Shown here in pieces: positions 1 to 6,946 of a stretch of 45,470 nucleotides of DNA. The notes under the pieces are model-generated. The model was not told the origin of the DNA and searched no databases. It was given only the letters and a program-made list of their open reading frames with translations. Position numbers and translations under genes: made by a program. The first letter of the stretch is position 1; each line of letters starts with the position of its first letter. The DNA lies in the NCBI GenBank assembly GCA_959604655.1, contig CAUHCL010000006.1, positions 1 to 45,470 of the forward strand, given 5' to 3'. This stretch comes from an uncultured Alistipes sp. (lineage in GTDB: Bacteria; Bacteroidota; Bacteroidia; Bacteroidales; Rikenellaceae).

Positions 1-1
1 G

Positions 2-430
2 GGCGGCGACATCACGCACGCCATTCCCGACAATACGGGTTACATCACCGAGGGACAGCTGTTCCTGCGCAACGACTCCGATACGGGCAAGGTCATCGTC
101 GACCCGTTCCGTTCGCTGTCGCGCCTCAAGCAGCTCGTGATCGGCAAGAAGACCCGCGAGGACCATCCTCAGGTGATGAACGCCTGCGTGCGCCTCTATG
201 CCGACGCCGCCAATGCCAAGACCAAGCTGGAGAACGGTTTCGACCTCTCGGACTATGACGAGCGCGCACTGAAGTTCGCGCACGACTATTCGGAGAAGCT
301 GCTGGCCATCGACGTGAACATCGACATCGATACCATGCTCGATACGGCGTGGGCGCTCTTCGCCGAGTACTTCACCAAGGAGGAGGTGGCCATCAAGGCC
401 GAGCTTATCGCTAAGTACTGGAAAGAATAA
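2..430 (+). CDS. ntpB: V-type ATP synthase subunit B, C-terminal part (5' end outside window)
   Basis: The reading frame is open from the first bases, so the gene begins upstream of the window and only about 142 C-terminal codons are present. Near the edge it reads GGDITHAIPDNTGYITEGQL, the conserved segment of V/A-type ATPase B subunits, followed by DPFRSLSRLKQLVIGKKTR. Subunit B is the non-catalytic nucleotide-binding subunit alternating with catalytic A in the cytoplasmic V1 head. Six bases separate its stop from subunit D, so it belongs to the same operon. The first in-frame ATG at 137 is internal and not the true start. Identification is confident; only the extent is incomplete. Confidence 0.93.
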   Translation, partial: GGDITHAIPDNTGYITEGQLFLRNDSDTGKVIVDPFRSLSRLKQLVIGKKTREDHPQVMNACVRLYADAANAKTKLENGFDLSDYDERALKFAHDYSEKLLAIDVNIDIDTMLDTAWALFAEYFTKEEVAIKAELIAKYWKE

Positions 431-436
431 CACGAT

Positions 437-1045
437 ATGGCAATCAAGTTTCAATATAACAAGACCTCGCTGGGCGAACTCGGCAAGCAGCTCAAGATGC
501 GTCAGACGGCACTGCCTACCATCAAGAGCAAGGAGTCGGCGCTGCGTTCCGAGGTGAAGAAGGCGAAGGATACGGCGCGCGACTACCGCCGTCGGCTCGA
601 CGCCCTGGCTGCCGAGTACGACTACATGGCGGCGTTGTGGGGCGAGTTCGATCCTACGCTGCTTCGCGTGGCCGACGTCGAGCTTGAGACGCAGAAGATC
701 GCGGGCGTGCGTACTCCCGTGCTGCGCGATGTGAGCTTCGACGAGAAGGCCTACGATCTCTTCTCCTCGCCCGTGTGGTTCGCCGACGGCATCGACCTGC
801 TCAAGCGCATGGCGCGTCTGGGCATCGAATACGAGGTCTACAACCGCAAGATGGAGCTGCTGGATTACGCCCGTCGCAAGACCACGCAGAAGGTGAATCT
901 GTACGAGAAGGTGCAGATCCCGGGCTACGAGGATGCCATACGCAAGATCAAACGATTCATGGAGGATGAGGAAAACCTCTCGAAATCGGCACAGAAGATT
1001 GTCAAAACCCGTCAACAACAGGCTGCGGAGGGGTCTATGCTATGA
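437..1045 (+). CDS. ntpD: V-type ATP synthase subunit D
   Basis: A 202-residue protein of the V-ATPase D family, the central rotor shaft connecting the A3B3 head with the membrane ring. The N-terminal pattern, with a short lead followed by LGELGKQLKMRQTALPTIKS and a long charged helix to about residue 65, and the C-terminal helix rich in K, E and R (about residues 150-195) fit the antiparallel coiled coil of this subunit. The length agrees with the family (about 200 residues). It lies between B and I, the usual order in Bacteroidetes V-type operons, and its stop overlaps the start of subunit I in an ATGA arrangement, which suggests translational coupling. Confidence 0.92.
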   Translation: MAIKFQYNKTSLGELGKQLKMRQTALPTIKSKESALRSEVKKAKDTARDYRRRLDALAAEYDYMAALWGEFDPTLLRVADVELETQKIAGVRTPVLRDVSFDEKAYDLFSSPVWFADGIDLLKRMARLGIEYEVYNRKMELLDYARRKTTQKVNLYEKVQIPGYEDAIRKIKRFMEDEENLSKSAQKIVKTRQQQAAEGSML

Positions 1046-2910
1046 TAGTTAAAATGTCGCGTTACGACTTTGTGCTGTTTGCTGCGCAAAGCGATGATTT
1101 TATAGCCCGATTGCGCGGACTGGGGCTGGTGGATATCACCACGTCGGGCTGGGAGCCTGCCGAGCAGGACCGCCAGCTGCTGACCGATATCGACCATTAC
1201 CGCAAGGCCGCCGATTACCTGCGTGCGTTCGCCGAGTCGGAGTCGATGGATCCCGCAGCCGCTCCCTACGCTTCGGGCGCCGAGGCCTACGAGGCCTATG
1301 CCGACGCGCAGCAGCGCAAGGCGTGGCTCACGGGCGAGATAGCGCGTCTGGAGAAACTCTCGGACGAGTTGCGTCCGTGGGGCGAGTTCTCGGCCGACGC
1401 CCATGCGTCGCTGGCGAGCCGCGGCGTCGTGCTGCGTTACTTCGTGGCGCAGACCTCCACGTTCGAGGCTTCGGAAGCCGAGTGGCGTGAGCGCTACACT
1501 CTGGAGGAGATAGCCCGCACGGCTTCGTCGGTATATTTCGTGGTCGTCACCGCGGGTGACGGAGATGTGACCATCGACGCGCAGGAGATCAAGGCCCCCG
1601 ATCGGGACTACCGCGCCGTTGCGGCCGAGGCTGCCGACGACCGCGCGCAGTTCAAGGCGCTGGATGCCGAGTTCTCGCGTTGCGCGGCGAGCGTAGGGGC
1701 CGTCGAGGCCGAGTACGCTGCTTTAGCGCACCGTTTGCAGAACGTCAAGATCCGCGGCACCGCTGCCGAGGCGGCCGACGGTACTCTGGTCGTCATGGAG
1801 GGCTGGGCCGAAAAGGACATGTCGGCCGAGGTGGATGCGCTTCTGGATGAATACCCCAACGTGGTGTACCTGAAAAGCGACCCCACGCCCGAGGACAATA
1901 CCCCCGTGAAGCTGAAGAACAACCGCTTCGCCCGTCTGTTCGAGCTGGTGGGCAGCCTCTATGCGCTGCCGAAGTACGGTACGCTGGACCTCACGCCCTT
2001 CTTTGCGCCGTTCTACATGCTCTTCTTCGCCATCTGTCTGAACGACGCGGGCTACGGACTCATCCTGCTGCTGGCGGGGCTGTTCCTCGTAAGAAAGGGC
2101 GGCGACTCGCTCAAGCGCGCGGGTTGGCTGACGGTGGTGTGCGGAGGCGCCACGGTGTTGTTCGGCTTCTACACGGGCTCGTTCTTCGGTCTGAGCATCC
2201 CCGAGATGTTGGGTTATCCCGACATTGCCCATTCGCCGTTCCTCGACTTCCAGCAGAAGTTCTTCTCTTACGCCTTGGCTCTGGGTGTGTTCCAGATACT
2301 GCTCGGTATGCTTATCAACATCTGCATGACCACGCACATCTTCGGATTCCGTTACGCGCTCGGCACGCTGGGCTGGTTCCTGCTCATTCTGTCGTGCTGC
2401 GTAGCTTCGGGGTTGCAGATGCTCAACGAGGCGTGGACGATTCCCTTCTTCACGATGGGATCCCCCGCGTTCCTCGCCGTGGCGGGCGTCGCGCTGGTGC
2501 TGATGCTCTTCTTCAACTCCCCGGGCAAGAACATATTCATGAACTTCGGTTCGGGATTGTGGAATACCTATAATAATATCACTGGTCTGCTGAGCGACGT
2601 GCTGTCGTACATCCGTCTGTTCGCCATCGGACTCTCGGGCGGCGTGCTGGCGCTGGTGTTCAACAGCCTCGCGCTGGGTATCACGGGTCTCGACGGCGAT
2701 CTGTCGGCCTCGCCCTGGTGGGCTGTGGCATTGCAGATCGTGGGGGCATCGATCATCCTGCTCATAGGGCACGGCATAAATCTGTTCATGTCCACCATCT
2801 CGTCGCTGGTTCACCCCATGCGTCTTACATTCGTGGAGTTCTACAAGAATGCGGGATTCGAGATGACTACGCGCTCGTTCCAACCGCTCACCGACGAAAC
2901 AAACAAATGA
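1042..2910 (+). CDS. ntpI: V-type ATP synthase subunit I (stator membrane subunit a)
   Basis: A 622-residue V-ATPase subunit I. The first ~300 residues are soluble, acidic and helical and would form the peripheral-stalk arm. From about residue 320 there are multiple hydrophobic membrane segments, including GTLDLTPFFAPFYMLFFAIC and, further on, a segment reading LLSDVLSYIRLFAIGLSGG. The latter is the conserved region carrying the half-channel arginine (YIRLFA) that faces the K-ring glutamate during ion translocation. The start ATG overlaps the subunit D stop by four bases. The size is typical of the family (600-660 residues). Confidence 0.93.
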   Translation: MIVKMSRYDFVLFAAQSDDFIARLRGLGLVDITTSGWEPAEQDRQLLTDIDHYRKAADYLRAFAESESMDPAAAPYASGAEAYEAYADAQQRKAWLTGEIARLEKLSDELRPWGEFSADAHASLASRGVVLRYFVAQTSTFEASEAEWRERYTLEEIARTASSVYFVVVTAGDGDVTIDAQEIKAPDRDYRAVAAEAADDRAQFKALDAEFSRCAASVGAVEAEYAALAHRLQNVKIRGTAAEAADGTLVVMEGWAEKDMSAEVDALLDEYPNVVYLKSDPTPEDNTPVKLKNNRFARLFELVGSLYALPKYGTLDLTPFFAPFYMLFFAICLNDAGYGLILLLAGLFLVRKGGDSLKRAGWLTVVCGGATVLFGFYTGSFFGLSIPEMLGYPDIAHSPFLDFQQKFFSYALALGVFQILLGMLINICMTTHIFGFRYALGTLGWFLLILSCCVASGLQMLNEAWTIPFFTMGSPAFLAVAGVALVLMLFFNSPGKNIFMNFGSGLWNTYNNITGLLSDVLSYIRLFAIGLSGGVLALVFNSLALGITGLDGDLSASPWWAVALQIVGASIILLIGHGINLFMSTISSLVHPMRLTFVEFYKNAGFEMTTRSFQPLTDETNK

Positions 2911-2944
2911 TAAATCAAGATTAAATTCAATAACACAAACGATT

Positions 2945-3412
2945 ATGGAAAATTCAACAGCATTGATTTTGGCCTACGTGGGCGTTGCCCTCATGGTGGG
3001 TCTGGCAGGTATCGCTTCGGCGATCGGCACCTCTATCTGCGGTCAGGCAGCCGTGGGCGCCATGAAGAAGAACGACGGCGCTTTCGGTAGCTACATGGCT
3101 CTTTCGGCACTGCCCGGTTCGCAGGGTCTCTACGGTTTCGTATGCTTCTTCATGGTGACGAGCATCTACAACATCATCACCCCCGAGATCACCATGTTGC
3201 AGGGTGCTGCCGTGTTCGGCATCGGCGTGCTGGTGGGTATCGTCAATCTGGCCGCCGCCGTATATCAAGGCAAGGTGTGCGCCAACGGTATCGCCGCCAT
3301 CGGCAACGGTCACGACGTGATGGGTAAGACGCTTATTCTGGCCGCTTACCCCGAACTTTACGCCATCCTTACCGTTGCGGCTACGTTCCTTATCGCAAGC
3401 GCGGTGGCATAG
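2945..3412 (+). CDS. ntpK: V-type ATP synthase subunit K (membrane rotor proteolipid)
   Basis: A 155-residue, highly hydrophobic double-hairpin proteolipid with four membrane helices, the length of the duplicated NtpK type. The second hairpin carries the ion-binding glutamate at about E137 (YPELYAI). The first hairpin has glutamine instead (Q60, in PGSQGLYGF), so one ion site is expected per monomer. Relative to Enterococcus hirae NtpK, whose sodium ligands are L61, T64, Q65, Q110 and E139, this protein shows L56, S59, Q60, Q108 and E137 in matching order. That fits, but does not prove, sodium coupling. It is the last gene of the operon and is followed by a strong hairpin at 3435-3464. Confidence 0.94.
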   Translation: MENSTALILAYVGVALMVGLAGIASAIGTSICGQAAVGAMKKNDGAFGSYMALSALPGSQGLYGFVCFFMVTSIYNIITPEITMLQGAAVFGIGVLVGIVNLAAAVYQGKVCANGIAAIGNGHDVMGKTLILAAYPELYAILTVAATFLIASAVA

Positions 3413-3434
3413 CCGTAAATATTGCGTTACACGA

Positions 3435-3464
3435 AAACGGCTCTCCCGAAAAGGAGAGCCGTTT
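3435..3464. terminator. Bidirectional hairpin terminator between convergent genes
   Basis: A perfect 12-bp stem (3435-3446 with 3453-3464; arm AAACGGCTCTCC) with a 6-base loop lies 23 bases past the ntpK stop. It also lies just past the stop of the convergent minus-strand gene ending at 3486. The T-runs are short on both sides, so strength is uncertain, but the position suits termination from both directions. Confidence 0.75.
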
Positions 3465-3485
3465 CGCGTTCATTTACGTCGGGAT

Positions 3486-3803
3486 CTACCCGATCGGGTT
3501 GCGTTCGATCTCGAACATCGCCAGAGCGACGGCGTATTCGCGCACTTCGCTTCTCGATGCGAGCCGACAGTAGCGGTAGTCGGCAGGCAGACGACACCGC
3601 AACGAAAAGTCGATGAGGTTGTCGGTGCACGATTCCAGCATGATGCCGTCGGCGTCGCGGCTGCCGAAGAGTGCCCAAAGGGCATCGTTGTCGGGACAGT
3701 CGGGATCGGTCTTGTGAAACAGATAGATTTCACCCGTTTCGAATTCGATGTTTCCGAGCGGCCGATCGATAACGGCCGCAGTCTCGCAGCTTGTGCTGAC
3801 CAA
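3486..3803 (-). CDS. Small hypothetical protein, start uncertain
   Basis: A 105-codon frame encoding an acidic, soluble-looking protein without signal peptide or membrane segment; I recognise no family. Support for its being real is the ordinary composition, the convergent hairpin directly after its stop, and the lack of a plausible alternative frame here. The weak point is the start. The only in-frame initiator before an upstream TGA (3813-3815) is a TTG at 3803-3801. An ATG 15 bases further upstream (ATGACTCAAATGTTTGG) is out of frame by one base and would join if the TTT run lost one T. It may therefore be frameshifted, mis-sequenced or truly TTG-initiated. Confidence 0.5.
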   Translation of the reverse strand: MVSTSCETAAVIDRPLGNIEFETGEIYLFHKTDPDCPDNDALWALFGSRDADGIMLESCTDNLIDFSLRCRLPADYRYCRLASRSEVREYAVALAMFEIERNPIG

Positions 3804-4096
3804 ACATTTGAGTCATTTCATATAAAAATAGTTTTGATTAATAAAAATGCGCGGTTCTTTCGATTCTCGCGCAATGTGAAAAATAAATACAGATCGAATG
3901 ATTCCGTGTAGTTGCCTTACGGGACATAATTTTTGTTAAATGCGACGTTCGCCGCATGCAAAATATGCCGTTTATTTCTGTTTATGGTCCGTTCGGTCCT
4001 CGGGAATGCCGCATTCGGCTCTCTGTCGGAGGCGCCCGAGGATGTCTTCAGTCGGTTAAATGGACGACAAAAATCGCGGGTTTGCGAATTTTGTCG
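3804..4096. other. Intergenic stretch between divergent genes
   Basis: About 290 bases between the small minus-strand gene and the glutaminyl cyclotransferase. The part at 3820-3900 is AT-rich and likely holds the promoter of the minus-strand gene, but no clear TAnnTTTG element is visible there. An open frame from 3933 joins the cyclotransferase in frame, but its first 64 residues lack a signal sequence and are Cys/Arg-rich, so it is treated as non-coding. I see no RNA gene or repeat. Confidence 0.5.
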
Positions 4097-4104
4097 TATA
4101 TTTG
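4097..4104 (+). promoter_or_regulatory. Bacteroidetes -7 element before the cyclotransferase operon
   Basis: TATATTTG matches the TAnnTTTG -7 consensus exactly and lies 20 bases before the chosen ATG at 4125, implying a very short leader. The nearest TTTG upstream (4081-4084) is only 12 bases away, shorter than the usual ~20, so the -33 element is not convincing. Confidence 0.6.
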
Positions 4105-4124
4105 TTTCCAAATACTCATTCGTT

Positions 4125-4922
4125 ATGAAAAGTTTTATGGCTGCTCTCGTCGCCGCTGCCGTCGTGGTGTCGTGCGCGTCGCGTTCGAACAGCGCGAATA
4201 ACGGAGTCCGACGGACGGCTGTCGTGGAGCCCGTACGTTACGGCTATAATGTCAAGGCCGTGTATCCGCATCTCAAGTCGAGTTACACGCAGGGCCTGCA
4301 ATTCGCCGACGGTGTGTTGTGGGAGGGCACGGGCGAGTGGGGCGAGTCGGTGTTGCAGCGCGTCGACCTCGAAAGCGGCAAGGCCGAAGTGCTGGTCCGC
4401 CTGCCGCGCAACGAATTCGGCGAGGGCATCACGGTGCTCGGCGACAAGATATACCAGCTTACGTGGACCAACAACACGGTGCATATCTACGATCTGAACG
4501 GCAAACTTCTGAAGAACGTCCGCTACCCGGGCGAGGGCTGGGGCCTTACCAGCGACGGCGAGCGGCTTTACATGTCGAACGGCTCGTCGCAGATATACAG
4601 GGTCTCTCCCGACAGCTTCAAACGCGAGGGCAGTTTCACCGTGACGCTCCGCGGCGAGCCCGTGCAATACATCAACGAACTGGAGTGGATCGACGGCCGC
4701 ATCTGGGCCAATGTCTACACCACCGATTACGTGATTATCATCAATCCCGAATCGGGCGTCGTGGAGGGCGTGGTGAATTTCTCGGGCCTTCTGAAATCCG
4801 AAGATATGGATACAGACACCGACGTTCTGAACGGAATCGCTTACGACGCCTCGTCGGGACGGATATTCGTCACGGGCAAGCGGTGGAGCAAACTATTCGA
4901 AGTGGAGTTGGTAAAACAATGA
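4125..4922 (+). CDS. Glutaminyl-peptide cyclotransferase (papaya-type), lipoprotein
   Basis: A 265-residue protein starting MKSFMAALVAAAVVVSCAS, with a lipoprotein signal and a lipobox cysteine at residue 17. This export signal, the nearby -7 element and the low-quality extension upstream decide the start. The body is the five-bladed beta-propeller family of plant and bacterial glutamine cyclotransferases. The signature region is YTQGLQFADGVLWEGTGEWG, whose glutamate in WEGTG corresponds to the conserved acidic residue of the family. Later segments such as NELEWIDGRIWANVY and GIAYD also fit. The enzyme converts N-terminal glutamine of exported peptides to pyroglutamate, here probably in the periplasm. 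Its stop overlaps the next start (ATGA). Confidence 0.87.
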   Translation: MKSFMAALVAAAVVVSCASRSNSANNGVRRTAVVEPVRYGYNVKAVYPHLKSSYTQGLQFADGVLWEGTGEWGESVLQRVDLESGKAEVLVRLPRNEFGEGITVLGDKIYQLTWTNNTVHIYDLNGKLLKNVRYPGEGWGLTSDGERLYMSNGSSQIYRVSPDSFKREGSFTVTLRGEPVQYINELEWIDGRIWANVYTTDYVIIINPESGVVEGVVNFSGLLKSEDMDTDTDVLNGIAYDASSGRIFVTGKRWSKLFEVELVKQ

Positions 4923-5836
4923 ATATGACATTACTCGAACGAACTGCCGAACGTATGTTGCTTCTGGACGGCGCCATGGGGACCCGACTCATGGAGCGGG
5001 GCGCGGAGGGATGCCTCGAGGCGCTGTGCCTCACCGATCCCGATACGGTCGCCGCCGTGCACGGGGAGTATCTCGATGCAGGAGCCGACATAGTGACCGC
5101 CGACACCATGTGTGCCGACGCGTTGTGTCTGGAGCGCTACGGATTGCAGTCGCGCTCTTACGAATTGGCGCGCGCGGGAGCCGAAATAGCCCGCGCGGCA
5201 GCCGCACGGTACTCCACGGCCGGGCATCCTCGGTTCGCGGCGGGTTCGGTGGGCCCCACCACCCGCAATCTGTCGCTCGCGACCGACATAACCCCCGAGC
5301 ACATGGCCGAGGTCTATTCTGATGTGATCCGCGGCCTGCTCGACGGCGGCGCGGATGCCATCCTCGTCGAGACGGCGATGGATGCCGCCAATGTGAAAAT
5401 AGCGGTTGCGGAGTGCCGCAAGTTGAATAGGGACATTCCTGTGATCGTGTCGGCGGTTCTGTCGCGCATCGCGGGACGCGTTGCGAGTGGCGCGCCGATA
5501 GCGACTTTTCTGGGCGATCTGCCGCTCGACGATATCGACGTGCTGGGGTTCAACTGCTCGAACGGTCCCAAGGCGATGGAGGCTTCGTTGGCGGAGCTCG
5601 CCTCGCTTTGCGACAAACCCCTGATCGCCTATCCCGCGGCGGGCGATCCGCCGTTGGCGCCGCACCGTTTCGCCAAGGAGATGGAGTGTATATGCCGCGC
5701 GGGCGCGGTGAGCATAGTCGGCGGGTGCTGCGGAACGGCGCCGTCGCATATCGCGCAGCTTGCCAAGGTGGCGGGGCGCTGCCGTCCGCACAGACGTGCA
5801 GCCGTAAAACGCAATGTAACGGAACAGATATTATAA
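4919..5836 (+). CDS. Homocysteine S-methyltransferase domain protein
   Basis: A 305-residue stand-alone homocysteine S-methyltransferase (TIM barrel). It has LLLDGAMGTRL near the N terminus, then the zinc-binding cysteines in GFNCSNGP and in the C-terminal GGCCGT. It equals the N-terminal module of MetH without the folate, cobalamin and activation domains. It would transfer a methyl group to homocysteine from a donor such as S-methylmethionine, or work with a separate corrinoid protein; the donor cannot be told from sequence. The start ATG overlaps the cyclotransferase stop by four bases. A second ATG lies two codons in; either could be used. Confidence 0.85.
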   Translation: MNMTLLERTAERMLLLDGAMGTRLMERGAEGCLEALCLTDPDTVAAVHGEYLDAGADIVTADTMCADALCLERYGLQSRSYELARAGAEIARAAAARYSTAGHPRFAAGSVGPTTRNLSLATDITPEHMAEVYSDVIRGLLDGGADAILVETAMDAANVKIAVAECRKLNRDIPVIVSAVLSRIAGRVASGAPIATFLGDLPLDDIDVLGFNCSNGPKAMEASLAELASLCDKPLIAYPAAGDPPLAPHRFAKEMECICRAGAVSIVGGCCGTAPSHIAQLAKVAGRCRPHRRAAVKRNVTEQIL

Positions 5837-5839
5837 GTC

Positions 5840-6946
5840 ATGGATATAAAGGATTTTCGCCGCGAATTGCATCGCAGGGCCGAACTTTCGTTCGAGGAAC
5901 ATGCCACGGCGGCTTTCATAGCCGAGCGTCTGTCGGAGGCGGGCATCGAGTTCCGCCCGATAGCATCCACGGGCCTGCTGGCCCGCATAGAGGGGCGTCG
6001 CGGAAACGCCAAACGTTGCGTGGTGCTTCGCGCCGATATCGACGCGCTGCCGATTGCGGAGCTCACGGGCGTTGAGTGGGCGTCGCGCAGCGAGGGCGTG
6101 ATGCACGCCTGCGGTCACGACTGCCATGCGGCGGTGCTGTACGGCGTTCTGAAGCGTTTGCAGGCCGATCCCGATTTCGAGGGTACGGTGCTCGGACTGT
6201 TCCAGCCCGGCGAGGAATGCGCCCCGGGCGGTGCGTCGCTGGTGCTGGCCGAGAAGCCGTTCGACGCATACGATGTCGAGGCGGTGATAGGCGAGCATGT
6301 CGACGCCGATCTGGAGGTGGGCGAGATAGGGTTCTGCCCGGGCAAGTTCATGGCTTCGGCCGACGAGCTCTACTTCACGGTGAAGGGCGTGGGCGGCCAC
6401 GCGGCCATGCGCAGCCGCATAAAGGATTCGGTGGTGGCCGTGGCCGACCTTATAATGCGCCTCAATACGCTCAACAGCGACGTGTGCGTCGTGTCGGTGG
6501 GCAAGGTGACGGCCGACGGCGCCACCAACGTCATTCCCGAGCGGACGTCGTGCGCGGGTACCATGCGCACGTTCAACGAGAACCTGCGCGCCCGCGTGAA
6601 GGAGATGATAGCGCACATGGCTGAGGAGATCGAGTACAAATACGACGTCGAGGTCGAGGCGGACATACGCCACGGCTATCCGTGCGTGGAGAACGATCCC
6701 GGACTCACTTATGAAGCCATGCTGCTGGCCGACAGCTGCGGTTTCAAGGTGTGCGATCTGGAGATGCGCACCACGGCCGAGGATTTCGGCTTTTACACTC
6801 ACGCGTACCCTTCGCTTTTCTACCGTCTGGGCGTGGGTCGCGCTTCGGGACGCTCGCATACGGCGACGTTCCTGCCCGACGAACGGGCTTTGGAGATCGG
6901 CGAGGAATTTATGTATCGCCTGACACTTAATGTATTGAACAGATGA
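5840..6946 (+). CDS. M20-family amidohydrolase / metallopeptidase
   Basis: A 368-residue peptidase-M20 family amidohydrolase (N-acyl amino acid amidohydrolase, hippuricase type). Metal and catalytic motifs are in order: ADIDALPI, HACGHDCH (metal ligands), PGEE (catalytic glutamate), GEHVD, and a terminal histidine in RSHTATF. A central dimerisation domain contains GVGGHAAMRSR. It is cytoplasmic, with no signal peptide. It probably removes acyl groups from N-acyl amino acids or related small amides; the exact substrate is unknown. It starts 3 bases after the methyltransferase stop, and its own stop overlaps the RNase R start (ATGA). Confidence 0.88.
   Translation: MDIKDFRRELHRRAELSFEEHATAAFIAERLSEAGIEFRPIASTGLLARIEGRRGNAKRCVVLRADIDALPIAELTGVEWASRSEGVMHACGHDCHAAVLYGVLKRLQADPDFEGTVLGLFQPGEECAPGGASLVLAEKPFDAYDVEAVIGEHVDADLEVGEIGFCPGKFMASADELYFTVKGVGGHAAMRSRIKDSVVAVADLIMRLNTLNSDVCVVSVGKVTADGATNVIPERTSCAGTMRTFNENLRARVKEMIAHMAEEIEYKYDVEVEADIRHGYPCVENDPGLTYEAMLLADSCGFKVCDLEMRTTAEDFGFYTHAYPSLFYRLGVGRASGRSHTATFLPDERALEIGEEFMYRLTLNVLNR

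Noticed and set aside
3933..4124. N-terminal extension of the glutaminyl cyclotransferase
   Set aside because: It would bury the lipoprotein signal 64 residues inside the protein and would start upstream of a good -7 element.
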